This document shows, one piece after another, positions 8,341 to 18,500 of a stretch of 64,000 nucleotides of DNA. Position 1 is the stretch's first letter; the number at the start of each line of letters is the position of its first letter. The notes beneath the pieces are model-generated. The model was not told the origin of the DNA. It saw only the letters and a program-made list of their open reading frames with translations, and did not search any database. A program made the translations under genes and the position numbers. The DNA comes from Aquimarina sp. AU474 (GTDB lineage Bacteria > Bacteroidota > Bacteroidia > Flavobacteriales > Flavobacteriaceae): NCBI RefSeq assembly GCF_900312815.1, contig NZ_OMPE01000005.1, positions 62,001 to 126,000 of the forward strand, in the 5' to 3' direction.

Positions 8341-9610
8341 TAATAATCTTATTCAAAATAGAGTTTGACGGTAATTTTAATTCATTTTCCCATGAATTTG
8401 CCAAGGCTTGTAATAACAGATCAGCTTTAATACGATATCCCATTACCGTAAAATGAATTCTATCTCTAGGCATTAACTTATTATTATACCAATCCCTTGA
8501 GGAATTAAATCCTCCCATGATCTCATAAAAATCCCAAACTGCCATTTGTTGTTCTTTTGCTACTTCATAAATAATCTTTTGAGCAATTCTAGTTCTGGGG
8601 TTAGGAAATTTCTTCTTATAATACGAATCATTAGGCACGGTAAGTAATACAGCACAATCAGGATTAGCTTTTTGCACTAATTTTATAAGACTGGTATAAT
8701 ACTTCTTATACTCATCGGGATTAAAATCTGGATGATATGCGTCATTTGTACCAACCGAAACGATAAATAGATCGGGTTTATATAGCATGAGTTGGGTATC
8801 AAAATATTTACACCTGTCATAGTATGAAAAACTCCCTCCGTTTACGCCAATAGAAGTATACTGAACACCTTTATTATCATTCATCAACTCTATCCCCATC
8901 ATTAAGAACTCTGAGTTTTCTACATCTTCTACTCTTTGTATACAAAAATCTATTTCTTCTACTTTTCTGTTAAGAGTATACTCTACAAAATGTGCTTCTT
9001 TATTTTCGATAATATTAGATACTAAAGAATCTTCCTTAAAAGATATTTCATAATCCTCACTCCAATTATCATAAAAAATTCTGATCTTATTAAAATCATA
9101 CATTCTTTCATGATAGTTATTTCCATTAGCAATTATTTTTACATTTGCTACAGAATCTTTAAAGACTGCAGTCACTCCGGATAATCCCCACGCCACACTA
9201 TCCTTACGCACAGAACACCGATACCCAGACCATTGCCCATCATATTTTACTCTATAATTACCAGGGTTATTTGTTTTTGCGATACTGAAAGGATATATAA
9301 ACCCACGTTGTCCTTTTGCCGTAGGACTCATAGTCTGCAAATAGGATCGCAAACGATTTGAATAAATATCCGCTTGGATATGGGATCCTCCTATATGGAA
9401 AATATGAAGATCCTCTTTACCTCCTTTTGCAATGGTATCCAATTTATGAAACAACTTCTTGAAAGCTGGAGATTTCTCTGCCATCTTAATTTCATTCGCT
9501 TTCCAATTTATAAAAGGATACTTGGATTGTATGGTATCTAAAACATAAGTTTGCGCCATTAGTGGGGCCGCAAAAAGCCATACATAAAAAAACATTTTTT
9601 TATGCTTCAT
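8333..9610 (-). CDS. SGNH/GDSL-like hydrolase or O-acetyltransferase, secreted
   Basis: The 425-residue protein starts with a signal peptide (MKHKKMFFYVWLFAAPLMAQ). A variant block I reads HIGGSHIQAD (nucleophile Ser76), block III is SVGTNDAYHPD, and the C-terminal catalytic pair is DRIHFT. In the AlgX/AlgJ paradigm such SGNH domains move acetyl groups from an MBOAT carrier to a polysaccharide in the periplasm. The longer frame to 9637 begins inside the upstream gene; ATG 9610 directly before the signal peptide is preferred (9613 is an alternative). It overlaps both neighbours, so the cassette is translationally coupled. The residue after the nucleophile is His rather than the usual Asp-Ser arrangement of GDSL enzymes, so the fold assignment is firm but the reaction is inferred. 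Confidence 0.85.
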   Translation of the reverse strand: MKHKKMFFYVWLFAAPLMAQTYVLDTIQSKYPFINWKANEIKMAEKSPAFKKLFHKLDTIAKGGKEDLHIFHIGGSHIQADIYSNRLRSYLQTMSPTAKGQRGFIYPFSIAKTNNPGNYRVKYDGQWSGYRCSVRKDSVAWGLSGVTAVFKDSVANVKIIANGNNYHERMYDFNKIRIFYDNWSEDYEISFKEDSLVSNIIENKEAHFVEYTLNRKVEEIDFCIQRVEDVENSEFLMMGIELMNDNKGVQYTSIGVNGGSFSYYDRCKYFDTQLMLYKPDLFIVSVGTNDAYHPDFNPDEYKKYYTSLIKLVQKANPDCAVLLTVPNDSYYKKKFPNPRTRIAQKIIYEVAKEQQMAVWDFYEIMGGFNSSRDWYNNKLMPRDRIHFTVMGYRIKADLLLQALANSWENELKLPSNSILNKIINE

Positions 9611-11108
9611 CATTGTTATCAGGTTCTTTAAGGTCAAGGTATAGGGCTGTAAAAAATAGTTCAGAAATTATCTTAGTTCCTTTCCAGGTAAAATGCATAT
9701 AGTCTTTGGCAGTGAGTTTTTCATCTACCCATAACTCCATTGATCCTTTGCCTCCCATTGCATTATACATACTCCAATAAGCAACATTATTATCTAAACA
9801 TGTATTCATTAATTTTTCATTAAGATACGGTAATAATGGGTAGGTTTCCATTTTACCATTTACAGGAAGACACATATCTGTTGGACCAATAAATATAAAA
9901 CTAGCTTTTTTAGCCCTGCGACGAATCCAATTTACTTGGTTTTTTATTCTGTTCGCATAGTTATCAACGTCTGTAGAATCTTTTAGATATGGCATTGTAT
10001 TTCCACCATATTGCATAATAACAATTTTTGGTTTTAATTGTCGTACCATTCTACTATAAGTGGTTGCATTAGATCGGGTAAAAATAGTTCCCGAAGCACC
10101 GCGCATGGCAATATTATCGATTTGGACTCTAGATCCACCATCTAATGTTAACCCATAAAAATCTGCACTTACTTTACCTTCAAGTTCAATTTTTAAATCT
10201 GTAGGTGTTATAGATGTTCTTATCTTGTACTGATGATATTTACCATCGGCAATTAGGCTATCTTGTTGGATCAAATCCCCATTATTGTACACTGATATTT
10301 TGATTGGAAAATTGCTATTCCCATAATGCAATCCAATGTTTGTAAACCTTCTAAATTTGGCATATGTTTTTTTAGATTTACCAATAACTACAGATGCCTT
10401 AATGATAGGCAAGGAATCTATTGCAGTACTATCAGGAAGTGTTTTTTGATAATCTGTAAAACGAGATACCGACATAAATGCTCCATATTTCTTGTGCGAA
10501 AACTTCTTTTTGGTAGGATCAAAAAATGCATACCGTTGCCATTGTTCACTGGGCTCTACTATTGCACTTATTTGACGATACACTGGCATTAATGGGATAA
10601 AACCAGGACCACTACCCCCATACATATGCTGTAATCTATTTCGTAAATAAGCAGTGATTCGATCTCCTTCAATTTGCGAATCACCATAATGTAAAATCCT
10701 ACATGATCTAGACGACAACTTTGTTCTCAATTCATTTGCGAAATTTTGATTACTATCAGGGTACCTAATTCTAACCAATTGGGTGGTATCAATTTTCGAA
10801 AAATCTGGTAATTGTTTTATTTGTTGAACCTCGGCAACATCATTTGTATTTTCTTTGGTTTCAATCTCTAAGGGTGTTACAATTTCTGTAACTTTAAGGA
10901 TATCCTGACGTCTAAGCGAAGAGTCTTTATCTAATCCCAAAAAGGTAGTATATGATGGGTATTTAAGAGATACACCTTCATACGAAAATCCGTCGTCTTG
11001 AGTTTGTTTTTTTTGCACTCCCCCTTTTTGACTCAAAAACATAAGTCCAAACAACGCTCCTAAGACGAATAGGATAAATAATGATATTTGGATAGGCTTA
11101 ATTTTCAA
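9600..11108 (-). CDS. SGNH/GDSL hydrolase family protein, membrane-anchored
   Basis: The 502-residue protein has one N-terminal membrane segment (residues about 8-25), a low-complexity linker and then an SGNH domain with block I LHYGDSQIEGDR (Ser144), an IMQYGGN segment at block III and the catalytic KDYMHFTWKG near the C-terminus. It is larger than its downstream paralogue and carries a beta-rich insertion between residues about 190 and 320 that could bind carbohydrate. It is the first gene of the cassette and overlaps the next SGNH gene by 11 bases. The arrangement suggests an O-acetylation complex with the MBOAT protein. Substrate unknown. Confidence 0.85.
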   Translation of the reverse strand: MKIKPIQISLFILFVLGALFGLMFLSQKGGVQKKQTQDDGFSYEGVSLKYPSYTTFLGLDKDSSLRRQDILKVTEIVTPLEIETKENTNDVAEVQQIKQLPDFSKIDTTQLVRIRYPDSNQNFANELRTKLSSRSCRILHYGDSQIEGDRITAYLRNRLQHMYGGSGPGFIPLMPVYRQISAIVEPSEQWQRYAFFDPTKKKFSHKKYGAFMSVSRFTDYQKTLPDSTAIDSLPIIKASVVIGKSKKTYAKFRRFTNIGLHYGNSNFPIKISVYNNGDLIQQDSLIADGKYHQYKIRTSITPTDLKIELEGKVSADFYGLTLDGGSRVQIDNIAMRGASGTIFTRSNATTYSRMVRQLKPKIVIMQYGGNTMPYLKDSTDVDNYANRIKNQVNWIRRRAKKASFIFIGPTDMCLPVNGKMETYPLLPYLNEKLMNTCLDNNVAYWSMYNAMGGKGSMELWVDEKLTAKDYMHFTWKGTKIISELFFTALYLDLKEPDNNDEA

Positions 11109-11230
11109 CGTTTCCTAGGGATATTTTCTACTTTTTAGTAAAAATAGAAAGATTTCGGAAACTACAAAGGAGTTTTACCCGTAGTTAGCCCTAATTACGA
11201 GATATTTATAGAAAATTAGTTTAGTACAAA

Positions 11231-11953
11231 TTAAAGAGAAGATTCTAGTTTTTTAACATCATTTACAACATCTTTATACTTTATACGATTAGGTTTTGAC
11301 ATATGTTGTGATTCTGAAATAATCTCCAATAAAATTTCCTTACCATCCTTACTCTTTCCCTTATCTATAAAATATTGAGCTAATATGTATCTTTCACGAT
11401 AGTTCGAATATCGTTGATCTATGGCCTTTAAATTTTCTTCAGCTTCTTCTGATCGTTCTAATTCTTCAAGTGCTAACCCGTATAAAAACTGACTTTTCGA
11501 GCCTTTGAAACCAGGTTTACCTACTATTTTTTCAGCACAAAAAACAGTTTTATCATGATCGCCAGTTTTAGAATAACTAACTATTAATTTCTTAACAACA
11601 CCATCATCTTTACTGTAATCATCTTTTATTGCTTTTTCATATGTTGCAATAGCATTGTTATAATCTCCTGCTTCAAAAAAAGCATCAGCCAAATTTACAT
11701 GATTTTGAAAAGTATCTGCAAAATCTAATTGTTTTTGCAAATCGTTTATTTTTTTGGAAGGATTTATCATCTGTACAATTTCATCTTGTACAACATCAAG
11801 ATTTGTTTTATTAAAAACCTGAGTAACTACATAAATAAGACTACCGAGTACAGGCAAAAATATAATCACAAAAAACCAATAGTAATCTTTTCTATTTTTA
11901 ATTGCATGAAATATACAAAAGCCTTGCAAGATAATAATCAAAAAGTATAGCAT
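11231..11953 (-). CDS. PLDc_N-type membrane protein with TPR repeats
   Basis: The 240-residue protein has two N-terminal transmembrane segments (about 1-16 and 25-43) resembling the phospholipase D-nuclease N-terminal (PLDc_N) membrane anchor of cardiolipin synthases. No HKD catalytic motif follows. Instead the cytoplasmic part contains tetratricopeptide-like helices, including LADAFFEAGDYNNAIATYEK and a second unit around residues 125-190. It is probably a membrane-anchored adaptor. It stands alone, 122 bases downstream of (and on the same strand as) nothing clearly related. The specific role is unknown. Confidence 0.75.
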   Translation of the reverse strand: MLYFLIIILQGFCIFHAIKNRKDYYWFFVIIFLPVLGSLIYVVTQVFNKTNLDVVQDEIVQMINPSKKINDLQKQLDFADTFQNHVNLADAFFEAGDYNNAIATYEKAIKDDYSKDDGVVKKLIVSYSKTGDHDKTVFCAEKIVGKPGFKGSKSQFLYGLALEELERSEEAEENLKAIDQRYSNYRERYILAQYFIDKGKSKDGKEILLEIISESQHMSKPNRIKYKDVVNDVKKLESSL

Positions 11954-12148
11954 GACTGCAAAAATAGATAAAACTATTCAATAATAACTTTGCTTTTTTT
12001 CATACTTGCATATTACAAATATGAGCTTATTCAAATTTCTCATTTCTCTTAGAATAAGAGGTTTTTTATTTAAAATCAAGAGCTATTTCACTTACTGTTA
12101 ACCTTTAGTTAATTAATTTTCGTTTTAAAAAAGCCAAGTGAAATTTAT

Positions 12149-12156
12149 TAGATTTG
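12149..12156 (+). promoter_or_regulatory. -7 promoter box for RiPP-like precursor
   Basis: TAGATTTG fits the Bacteroidota -7 consensus TAnnTTTG and lies 29 bases before the start of the small GG-leader peptide gene. No good TTG -33 element is seen at the usual distance. Confidence 0.45.
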
Positions 12157-12185
12157 AGTATTAATAATTTTTAAATATATATTTT

Positions 12186-12341
12186 ATGAAAAAACAAAAT
12201 TTAAAAAATTTAGCTTTAAACAAGAATATGATTTCTCGTTTAAAACAAGGAACGATTACAGGAGGAAATGATAATCAAACTCATCCTTGCAATCTTTCAG
12301 TTGAACGAAATGTTCCTTGCCATTTTGATTATAAATATTAA
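12186..12341 (+). CDS. Bacteroidota GG-leader peptide, RiPP/class I lanthipeptide-like precursor
   Basis: This 51-residue peptide starts MKKQNLKNLALNKNMIS and reaches a GTITGG motif at residues 22-27, followed by a 24-residue Asn/His/Thr-rich tail with two cysteines (Cys35 and Cys45), two threonine/serine residues and a YKY end. The pattern of a Lys-rich start, L-x-LNK-x-xIS-x-L and a double glycine is the leader of Bacteroidota natural-product precursors often annotated as class I lanthipeptides. The tail would be the core after GG cleavage. No LanB, LanC, radical SAM maturase or peptidase-transporter is adjacent, so it is an orphan in this window. A TAnnTTTG box precedes it. The gene call is good; modification and function are inference. 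Confidence 0.72.
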   Translation: MKKQNLKNLALNKNMISRLKQGTITGGNDNQTHPCNLSVERNVPCHFDYKY

Positions 12342-12531
12342 TCAAACATTTTAAAAAGGGAGCCTCCCCCCCTTTATTAATATTATTTCTAAGTAAGTAC
12401 CAAGTCATCCATCAGTTTCGACTATAGTTATGAGAAAAAACTGAATTGCCAGTAATTATATACATCAAGCTCACATTGATTGGTAATCCCTACTCCTTAA
12501 CTTAACAAACTACTGTTTCAAAATACAAAAC

Positions 12532-12573
12532 AGCCCACTACCTATATAGAAGATAGCAGGCTTTATTTTTTTA
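12532..12573 (+). terminator. Probable terminator downstream of RiPP-like gene
   Basis: An imperfect hairpin with AGCC/GGCT at its base and CTAT-type inner pairing is followed by a TTTATTTTTTTA run. It lies 190 bases past the peptide gene and before the convergent 805-residue gene. Confidence 0.5.
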
Positions 12574-12630
12574 TTCAGAGTAATGTGACGTTTTAAGTTT
12601 CTTTTTTACGCCCCTTCCTTCTTAAAGGAT

Positions 12631-15048
12631 CTATACATTGTGAACCTCTTTTACACTGTTTAAAAAACTAATTGCATTAGCAATTTCTTCTGCCAAAGGT
12701 TGAGTTAATTCTTGTGATTCGTCTGGAGGAGAAAGCGCTAAGTAATATCCTATAACTTGTGGAGATTTAAATTTAACTACAAGTTCTCCAGTCTCGGTAT
12801 TGACAGAAACAGATTCAGAAGAATCACTGGAGCTATCAACAGATGAAGAATTAAAAAGAAAAAAACCACCCCCTGCACTAGCCGTAGAACTAGCAAATTG
12901 CTTAACACGTTCGGTAAGCGAAAAATCAAAGTTCATTTTGATAGAGACATCTTTTGCAATTAACAAAGAAACCGGATAACACGGTAATGTTGTTTTTTGT
13001 AGTTCGGCCTGGAGATCTTCATTTTCAAGAATCTTTTTTGTGGTAATGTCACTATTAGCTGTAAAACGCGTGTTACCCGAACGAAAATAATTAGAGCTTT
13101 TTTGTAAAATACTAGGATCCATCCAATTACGCCTCATGTTCACTTTTTTCACGAGCATTCCAATTTGAATTTTAGAGTCTTCTGACATAAACTCATTGGC
13201 AAAATCTGAAGTTTGTGATTGCTGTTGACTTCCATAAGAGCCAAAGAAAAAGTTTGCTCCCCATTCTCTCTTGGTAAACGTTGTGGACATACGTTCTGTA
13301 GACTCCATTTGCCCCTTCTCCAAGGTCATCAAAATTTCTGTCCAAGTATCTGGATTATTAGAAGCATAAGCATCCGGCTCATTTAATTTATCATAATCAC
13401 TACGCGGTGTCATAGCCCCATCATTGTTTTGAGATATGGCATTTTCGGTTAACGGAACGTAGGCGCCTTTGATTTCATCTTGATTTTCAACATCTGGGTC
13501 AAACATTTTTTTCCACATAACCATAGAGGACTGTAACAATTGTGCCTGAACCTGACGAAGATTATCAAGTCTGATTTTGAGCTGTTCTATGTAACTAAAA
13601 ATCCATTTTAGGTTTGTTTGTCTACCTTGAGACTCAAGCCAAGCTGTAGCTGCTCCGGCAAGAGTAGATCCTGCATTCAAAGCTTTATCTTGCTGTTCCC
13701 AAACACCATTTTGTTGATTCACAATTTTTTCAGTAAATTCAGTAACTCGGGCATAAGTAGCTTCTCCTGCACCTAATCCATATGAACTATGAATAGCATT
13801 GGCGAGGTTCTGAGTTAAATCTTGATCTCCTACTGCAGTTTTTGTCATCGCAGAAACAAACTTCTCTGTAGTTGTTGAAAAAGAAGTTGTATAGGCTGCT
13901 ACTGCTTCTACTACTACATAAACAGATTCACCCCAATTTTGAGCTAAAGTGGTACGTTCTAACGCAAATGTGTTTAAGGCAGTTTTGAACTCTGCAAGAC
14001 GATTTTTTGTTTCTTCATCCGTAATATCCGGCATGATAGCAGACCAAGCCTGGATTTCGGATTGTAAAGCTCGCACACTGGTCGATATATCCTGAAACCG
14101 GGCTGCCGGGGTAGAGAGCATATCTAATTTCCCAACTTTAGTTTTAAGGTCGGTTGACCAGGTTAACGGAACAGCAGTTGATGGCGCATATTCTCCTCCT
14201 CCATATTCTATAGGAATAGGAATACGAAAATCTCTAATTTGACCTTTTGCCCGCATCAAATCCTGATCATTACTAGTATCCAAAATAGAAATAGCAGCCT
14301 CCCATTCACGTAAAGGAAATTCTGCCAAAAGATTTTGATGAGCTTCATTGATTTCATTCAGAAAACTTCGGGCGTTGATATTGTACCACTCCAGATACGC
14401 ATTATTTTGCTTATCAGGTTGATTAGGATATTGAGATTCTATACGCGCGCGTTCCTCAGTTTGTGCTTTATCCCATGATTTCTTGGCCGACAAGTATTTT
14501 GAATACAATCTATCGAACCATTGAGTTACTGTTACTTCTACATCTTCACCATTTTCATTAATCACAATGGTTTGTTGTAGTTTGTCTCGAATGATCTTTT
14601 GCAAGTTAATGAGTTCAGAATTTGGAATAGGACCAAGACCATTAATTGTGGACATGTATCGATCAGATACACGACTTCCATCTGTTTGTGTAATTGGAGA
14701 TGGTGGAATATACATGTCTAATAATTGTGAGGTCAATGCTCTAACATCTGCCGGCATTACATAATCAGTTTCATTTGCATCCCAGTCCAATGCGCCTTCA
14801 TCCAATACTGTTGCTGGCCAATTTAGAGCAAACATTTGGTAAGGATTATTGTTCCCAACTGCATTCACTATTCCATCGTAAAGAATGGAGGTGAAATTTG
14901 TTGGTTTTGGTTCTTCTTCTATGCTTCTTTCTCCATTCGACAAGTTATTATTAAAAGTTTTTTTTCTTTCTTTAATTAACCGATTGTCGATTACTTTCTT
15001 CTTACTTTTTACAGGTAAATCAATTGTGTTTTGCTTTTTTTCTTCCAT
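12631..15048 (-). CDS. Large protein of unknown function (805 residues)
   Basis: I do not recognise a named family. The start at ATG 15048 (MEEKKQNTIDLPVKSKKK) is preferred because the 45 codons upstream are AT-rich, Ile/Asn/Leu-rich and unlike the rest. There is no signal peptide or clear membrane segment, so it is probably cytoplasmic or exported by a non-Sec route. Residues about 170-520 are helical and Gln/Glu/Ala-rich. Residues about 625-690 carry a conserved-looking KIQIGMLVKKVNMRRNWMDP region, and the C-terminal part has LLIAKDVSIKM, a glycine-rich GGGFFLF stretch, a serine run and a PQVIGYYLALSPP segment suggestive of a beta-sandwich. A 457-base gene-free region precedes it. It could be a toxin-like or structural protein, but nothing here proves that. 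Confidence 0.8.
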   Translation of the reverse strand: MEEKKQNTIDLPVKSKKKVIDNRLIKERKKTFNNNLSNGERSIEEEPKPTNFTSILYDGIVNAVGNNNPYQMFALNWPATVLDEGALDWDANETDYVMPADVRALTSQLLDMYIPPSPITQTDGSRVSDRYMSTINGLGPIPNSELINLQKIIRDKLQQTIVINENGEDVEVTVTQWFDRLYSKYLSAKKSWDKAQTEERARIESQYPNQPDKQNNAYLEWYNINARSFLNEINEAHQNLLAEFPLREWEAAISILDTSNDQDLMRAKGQIRDFRIPIPIEYGGGEYAPSTAVPLTWSTDLKTKVGKLDMLSTPAARFQDISTSVRALQSEIQAWSAIMPDITDEETKNRLAEFKTALNTFALERTTLAQNWGESVYVVVEAVAAYTTSFSTTTEKFVSAMTKTAVGDQDLTQNLANAIHSSYGLGAGEATYARVTEFTEKIVNQQNGVWEQQDKALNAGSTLAGAATAWLESQGRQTNLKWIFSYIEQLKIRLDNLRQVQAQLLQSSMVMWKKMFDPDVENQDEIKGAYVPLTENAISQNNDGAMTPRSDYDKLNEPDAYASNNPDTWTEILMTLEKGQMESTERMSTTFTKREWGANFFFGSYGSQQQSQTSDFANEFMSEDSKIQIGMLVKKVNMRRNWMDPSILQKSSNYFRSGNTRFTANSDITTKKILENEDLQAELQKTTLPCYPVSLLIAKDVSIKMNFDFSLTERVKQFASSTASAGGGFFLFNSSSVDSSSDSSESVSVNTETGELVVKFKSPQVIGYYLALSPPDESQELTQPLAEEIANAISFLNSVKEVHNV

Positions 15049-15505
15049 GACGATTATCTTTAAAAAATTAATTAATACGCTAATTATTAGGTTATTATTA
15101 ATTTGGAGTGAATCAAACTTATCAAGAAGTTTTGTTTTATTTATAAGTACAAATACTTGAATTTCGAAAACAGGGAAATACACTTAGTTCAGGCTTGACT
15201 ATCTGGAAGTCTTGAGGTAACTTAAATTTTAATTATGAATTAAAAGAATCAATTTTGAGAGGTCAAAAACCTGATGGTTTTTTGATACTAATTTTTTCAA
15301 AAAAAACCTTCAGTAAGGATACAATTAGCCGATTACATCAGGCAAAACATGTAGTGGTGAAGAAACTATCACAGATAGTTATCATTCGATTCTTGATACT
15401 TGTAGAATAACAAAAAGTTAGATGAGTCAGATGTTCTTTAGATTAAAATATCATAATATTAAAAATGGGACTAAACCGCCCCATTTTTAATTGAACCTTA
15501 TGTTC
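15049..15505. other. 457-base intergenic region
   Basis: This AT-rich stretch lies between the divergently placed ends of the 805-residue gene (start side) and pyruvate carboxylase (stop side), both on the minus strand. It contains the carboxylase terminator (15457-15488) and presumably the promoter and leader of the 805-residue gene. I found no convincing small coding region or RNA gene in it. Confidence 0.6.
15457..15488 (-). terminator. Terminator after pyruvate carboxylase
   Basis: On the minus strand AAAAATGGG (from 15488) pairs with CCCATTTTT (to 15461) around a 10-base loop, followed by AT-rich sequence. It sits 17 bases past the pyc stop codon. Confidence 0.7.
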
Positions 15506-18500
15506 TTATTTTATAATAACCACTAGGTCATCAGCCTCAACCATAGTACCTGGTTTTAGCATAATTTTCTTAATCGTCGCATCTTCATTAGCCGTAATCG
15601 TAGTTTCCATTTTCATGGCTTCAATGATAAATAAAGGCTCATTCTTTTTAACTTCCTGTCCAGCTTTTACCAAAATAGAAGACAAAGAACCTTGTAAAGG
15701 TGCTCCAATTTGTTTCGCATCTGCCTTATCTACTTTTGCGTGAACTATCTTATTTACTTTGATCGAACTATCTTGTACATCTACATTACGGGTTTGACCG
15801 TTAATCTTAAAAAATACAGTTACTTTTCCTTCTTCATTAGGATCTCCTATCGATATCAATTGTACCAATAGTGTTTTTCCTTGATCTAACTTTACAATAA
15901 TTTCTTCTTCAGGAGTCATTCCGTAAAAGAAATTTTTTGAAGGAATATTCATTACATTTCCATACTTAAGATGATGATTATACGCCCCTGTAAATACTTT
16001 TGGGTATAGCTTGTATGAGAGAAAATCTGTAATATCAAGTGTTCTGCCCATTCCTTTTTTAAATACTTTTTCGAATTCTTTAAATTCTGTTTCAAAGTCT
16101 ACTGGCTCTAAATGCGCATTAGGGCGATTGGTAAATGGTTTTTGATCTTTTAGTACAGATTTCTGTACGGCCTTAGGAAACCCTCCTACAGGTTGACCAA
16201 GTTCTCCTTTAAAGAAACTCATTACGGATTGAGGAAAAGAAATAGTTTCTCCTCTTTCTTTTACATCCTCAATAGTTAGATTATTACTTACAAGATATTG
16301 AGCCATGTCACCTACAACTTTAGAACTTGGAGTTACTTTAACAATATCTCCAAACAACTCATTTACCTCTCCATACATCTTCGTGATCTCATGAAAACGA
16401 TCCGACAACCCTAAAGCTTGGGCTTGAGGTTTTAAATTAGAATATTGCCCTCCCGGAATCTCATGCTGATACACCTCTCCAGTTCCGGCTTTTAATCCCG
16501 ATTCAAAAACATAGTAGTATTCTCTAACAGATTCCCAGTAATTTGAATATTCGTTCAACATAGGAATGTTTAGAGCATTTTCGCGTTCATGAAATTTCAA
16601 CATTTCTACAACAGCATTAAAGTTTGGTTGTGCTGTTAAACCTGAAAGCCCTCCTAATGCCACATCAACTACATCTACGCCAGCTTCTATAGCCTTAAGA
16701 TAAGTCGCTGATTGCACCGATGACGTATCATGTGTATGCAAGTGAATTGGAATATTTATTTCTGATTTCAAGGCAGATACCAATTCATATGCAGCATACG
16801 GTTTCAAGAGACCTGCCATATCCTTGATCCCCAAAATATGAGCTCCGGCATTTTCGATATCTTTTGCTAATTGGATATAATAATCTAATGTATATTTTGT
16901 TCTTTTAGGATCAAGAATATCTCCAGTATAGCATAAAGAACCTTCTGCTAACCCTTGCGTTCTAGTTCGAACATGCTCGATACAAGGAGCTATTGACTTC
17001 ATCCAGTTAAGTGAATCAAAAATTCTAAACACATCTACTCCGTTCTCCCATGATTGTTCTACAAACTTGCCTACTAAATTATCAGGATACGCTGTATAAC
17101 CAACTCCATTAGATCCTCTTATTAACATTTGTAACAAAAGATTAGGCATAGCTTTGCGCAATGCTCTAAGTCGCTCCCATGGGTTTTCTCTTAAAAATCG
17201 TAAACACACATCAAAAGTGGCTCCTCCCCAAACTTCCATACTAAAAACTTCTGGGTGGTTTTTGGCAAAACCTTCTGCAACTTTGAGCATATCATAAGTT
17301 CGCATTCTAGTAGCCAATAAACTCTGATGCGCATCTCGCATTGTGGTATCTGTAAAATGAACTTTCTTTTCATTTTTCAGCCATTCTGAAAATTTTTCTG
17401 GTCCTAATTGGGTTAAGAGATTCTTGGTCCCTTCAGGGTAAGCTGCATTTTCTTCAAATTTGGGTATTGTGGGTAGTACAAACTTTTTATTAGGATCGAT
17501 TTTTTTAACATCCGGGTTTCCATTCACAATTACATCTCCTAAAAAATTCACCAATTTAGTCGCTCTATTACGCGGTTCTCTTATCGTAAATAAAGACTTC
17601 GTATTTTGTATAAAATTAACGGTTACTTGTCCTTTTCGAAAAGTCTCATGGCTTAAAATATTATCCAAAAATGGCATATTAGTTTTTACTCCACGAATTC
17701 TAAATTCGGAAAGAGCACGTCTCATTTTTCTACACGCTCCATCAAGAGTTCTACTATTTGCAGATACTTTTACTAGCATTGAATCGAAAAACGGCGAAAT
17801 AGTAACTCCCTGATATACACTACCCGCATCTAATCGTATCCCAAAACCTGAAGCACTTCTATATGTTGTGATTGTGCCATAATCTGGTTTAAAATCATTT
17901 TCTGGATCTTCTGTTGTAATCCTACATTGCAGGGCAAAACCAGTTGTTTTTATGCTTTCCTGGCTTTCTATTTTGATTTGCTTATCTGATAATTTATAAC
18001 CTCCCGCAATAAAAATCTGTGCTTTTATAAGATCAATACCCGTTACAATTTCTGTAACAGTATGTTCTACTTGCACGCGCGGATTTACCTCAATAAAGTA
18101 AATACTTCCGTCATCATCCACCAAAAACTCAACCGTACCAATATTATTATAATCTACCGCCTTACAAATTGATAAAGCATACCCATATAAACTTTGTTTA
18201 ATTTCTTCAGAAACCCCAAAAGAAGGTGCGTACTCGATCACCTTTTGATAACGTCTTTGAACAGAACAATCACGTTCAAAAAGGTGTACCATATTACCAT
18301 GATGATCCGCCACGATCTGAATTTCGATGTGCTTTGGGTTTTCTACAAACTTTTCTAAAAACACAGTATCATCACCAAAGGCATTTAATGCTTCTCTACG
18401 AGATTCTGGAAATGCTTTTTCTAACTCTTCTTTATTTCTTATAACTCGCATACCACGTCCTCCACCTCCAGATGCAGCTTTTAACATCACAGGATAACCA

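Noticed and set aside
12353..12375. AAAGGG paired with CCCTTT around a C-rich loop right after the RiPP-like gene.
   Set aside because: The stem is only six base pairs and the following bases are not a T-run; the hairpin further down at 12532 is a better terminator candidate.
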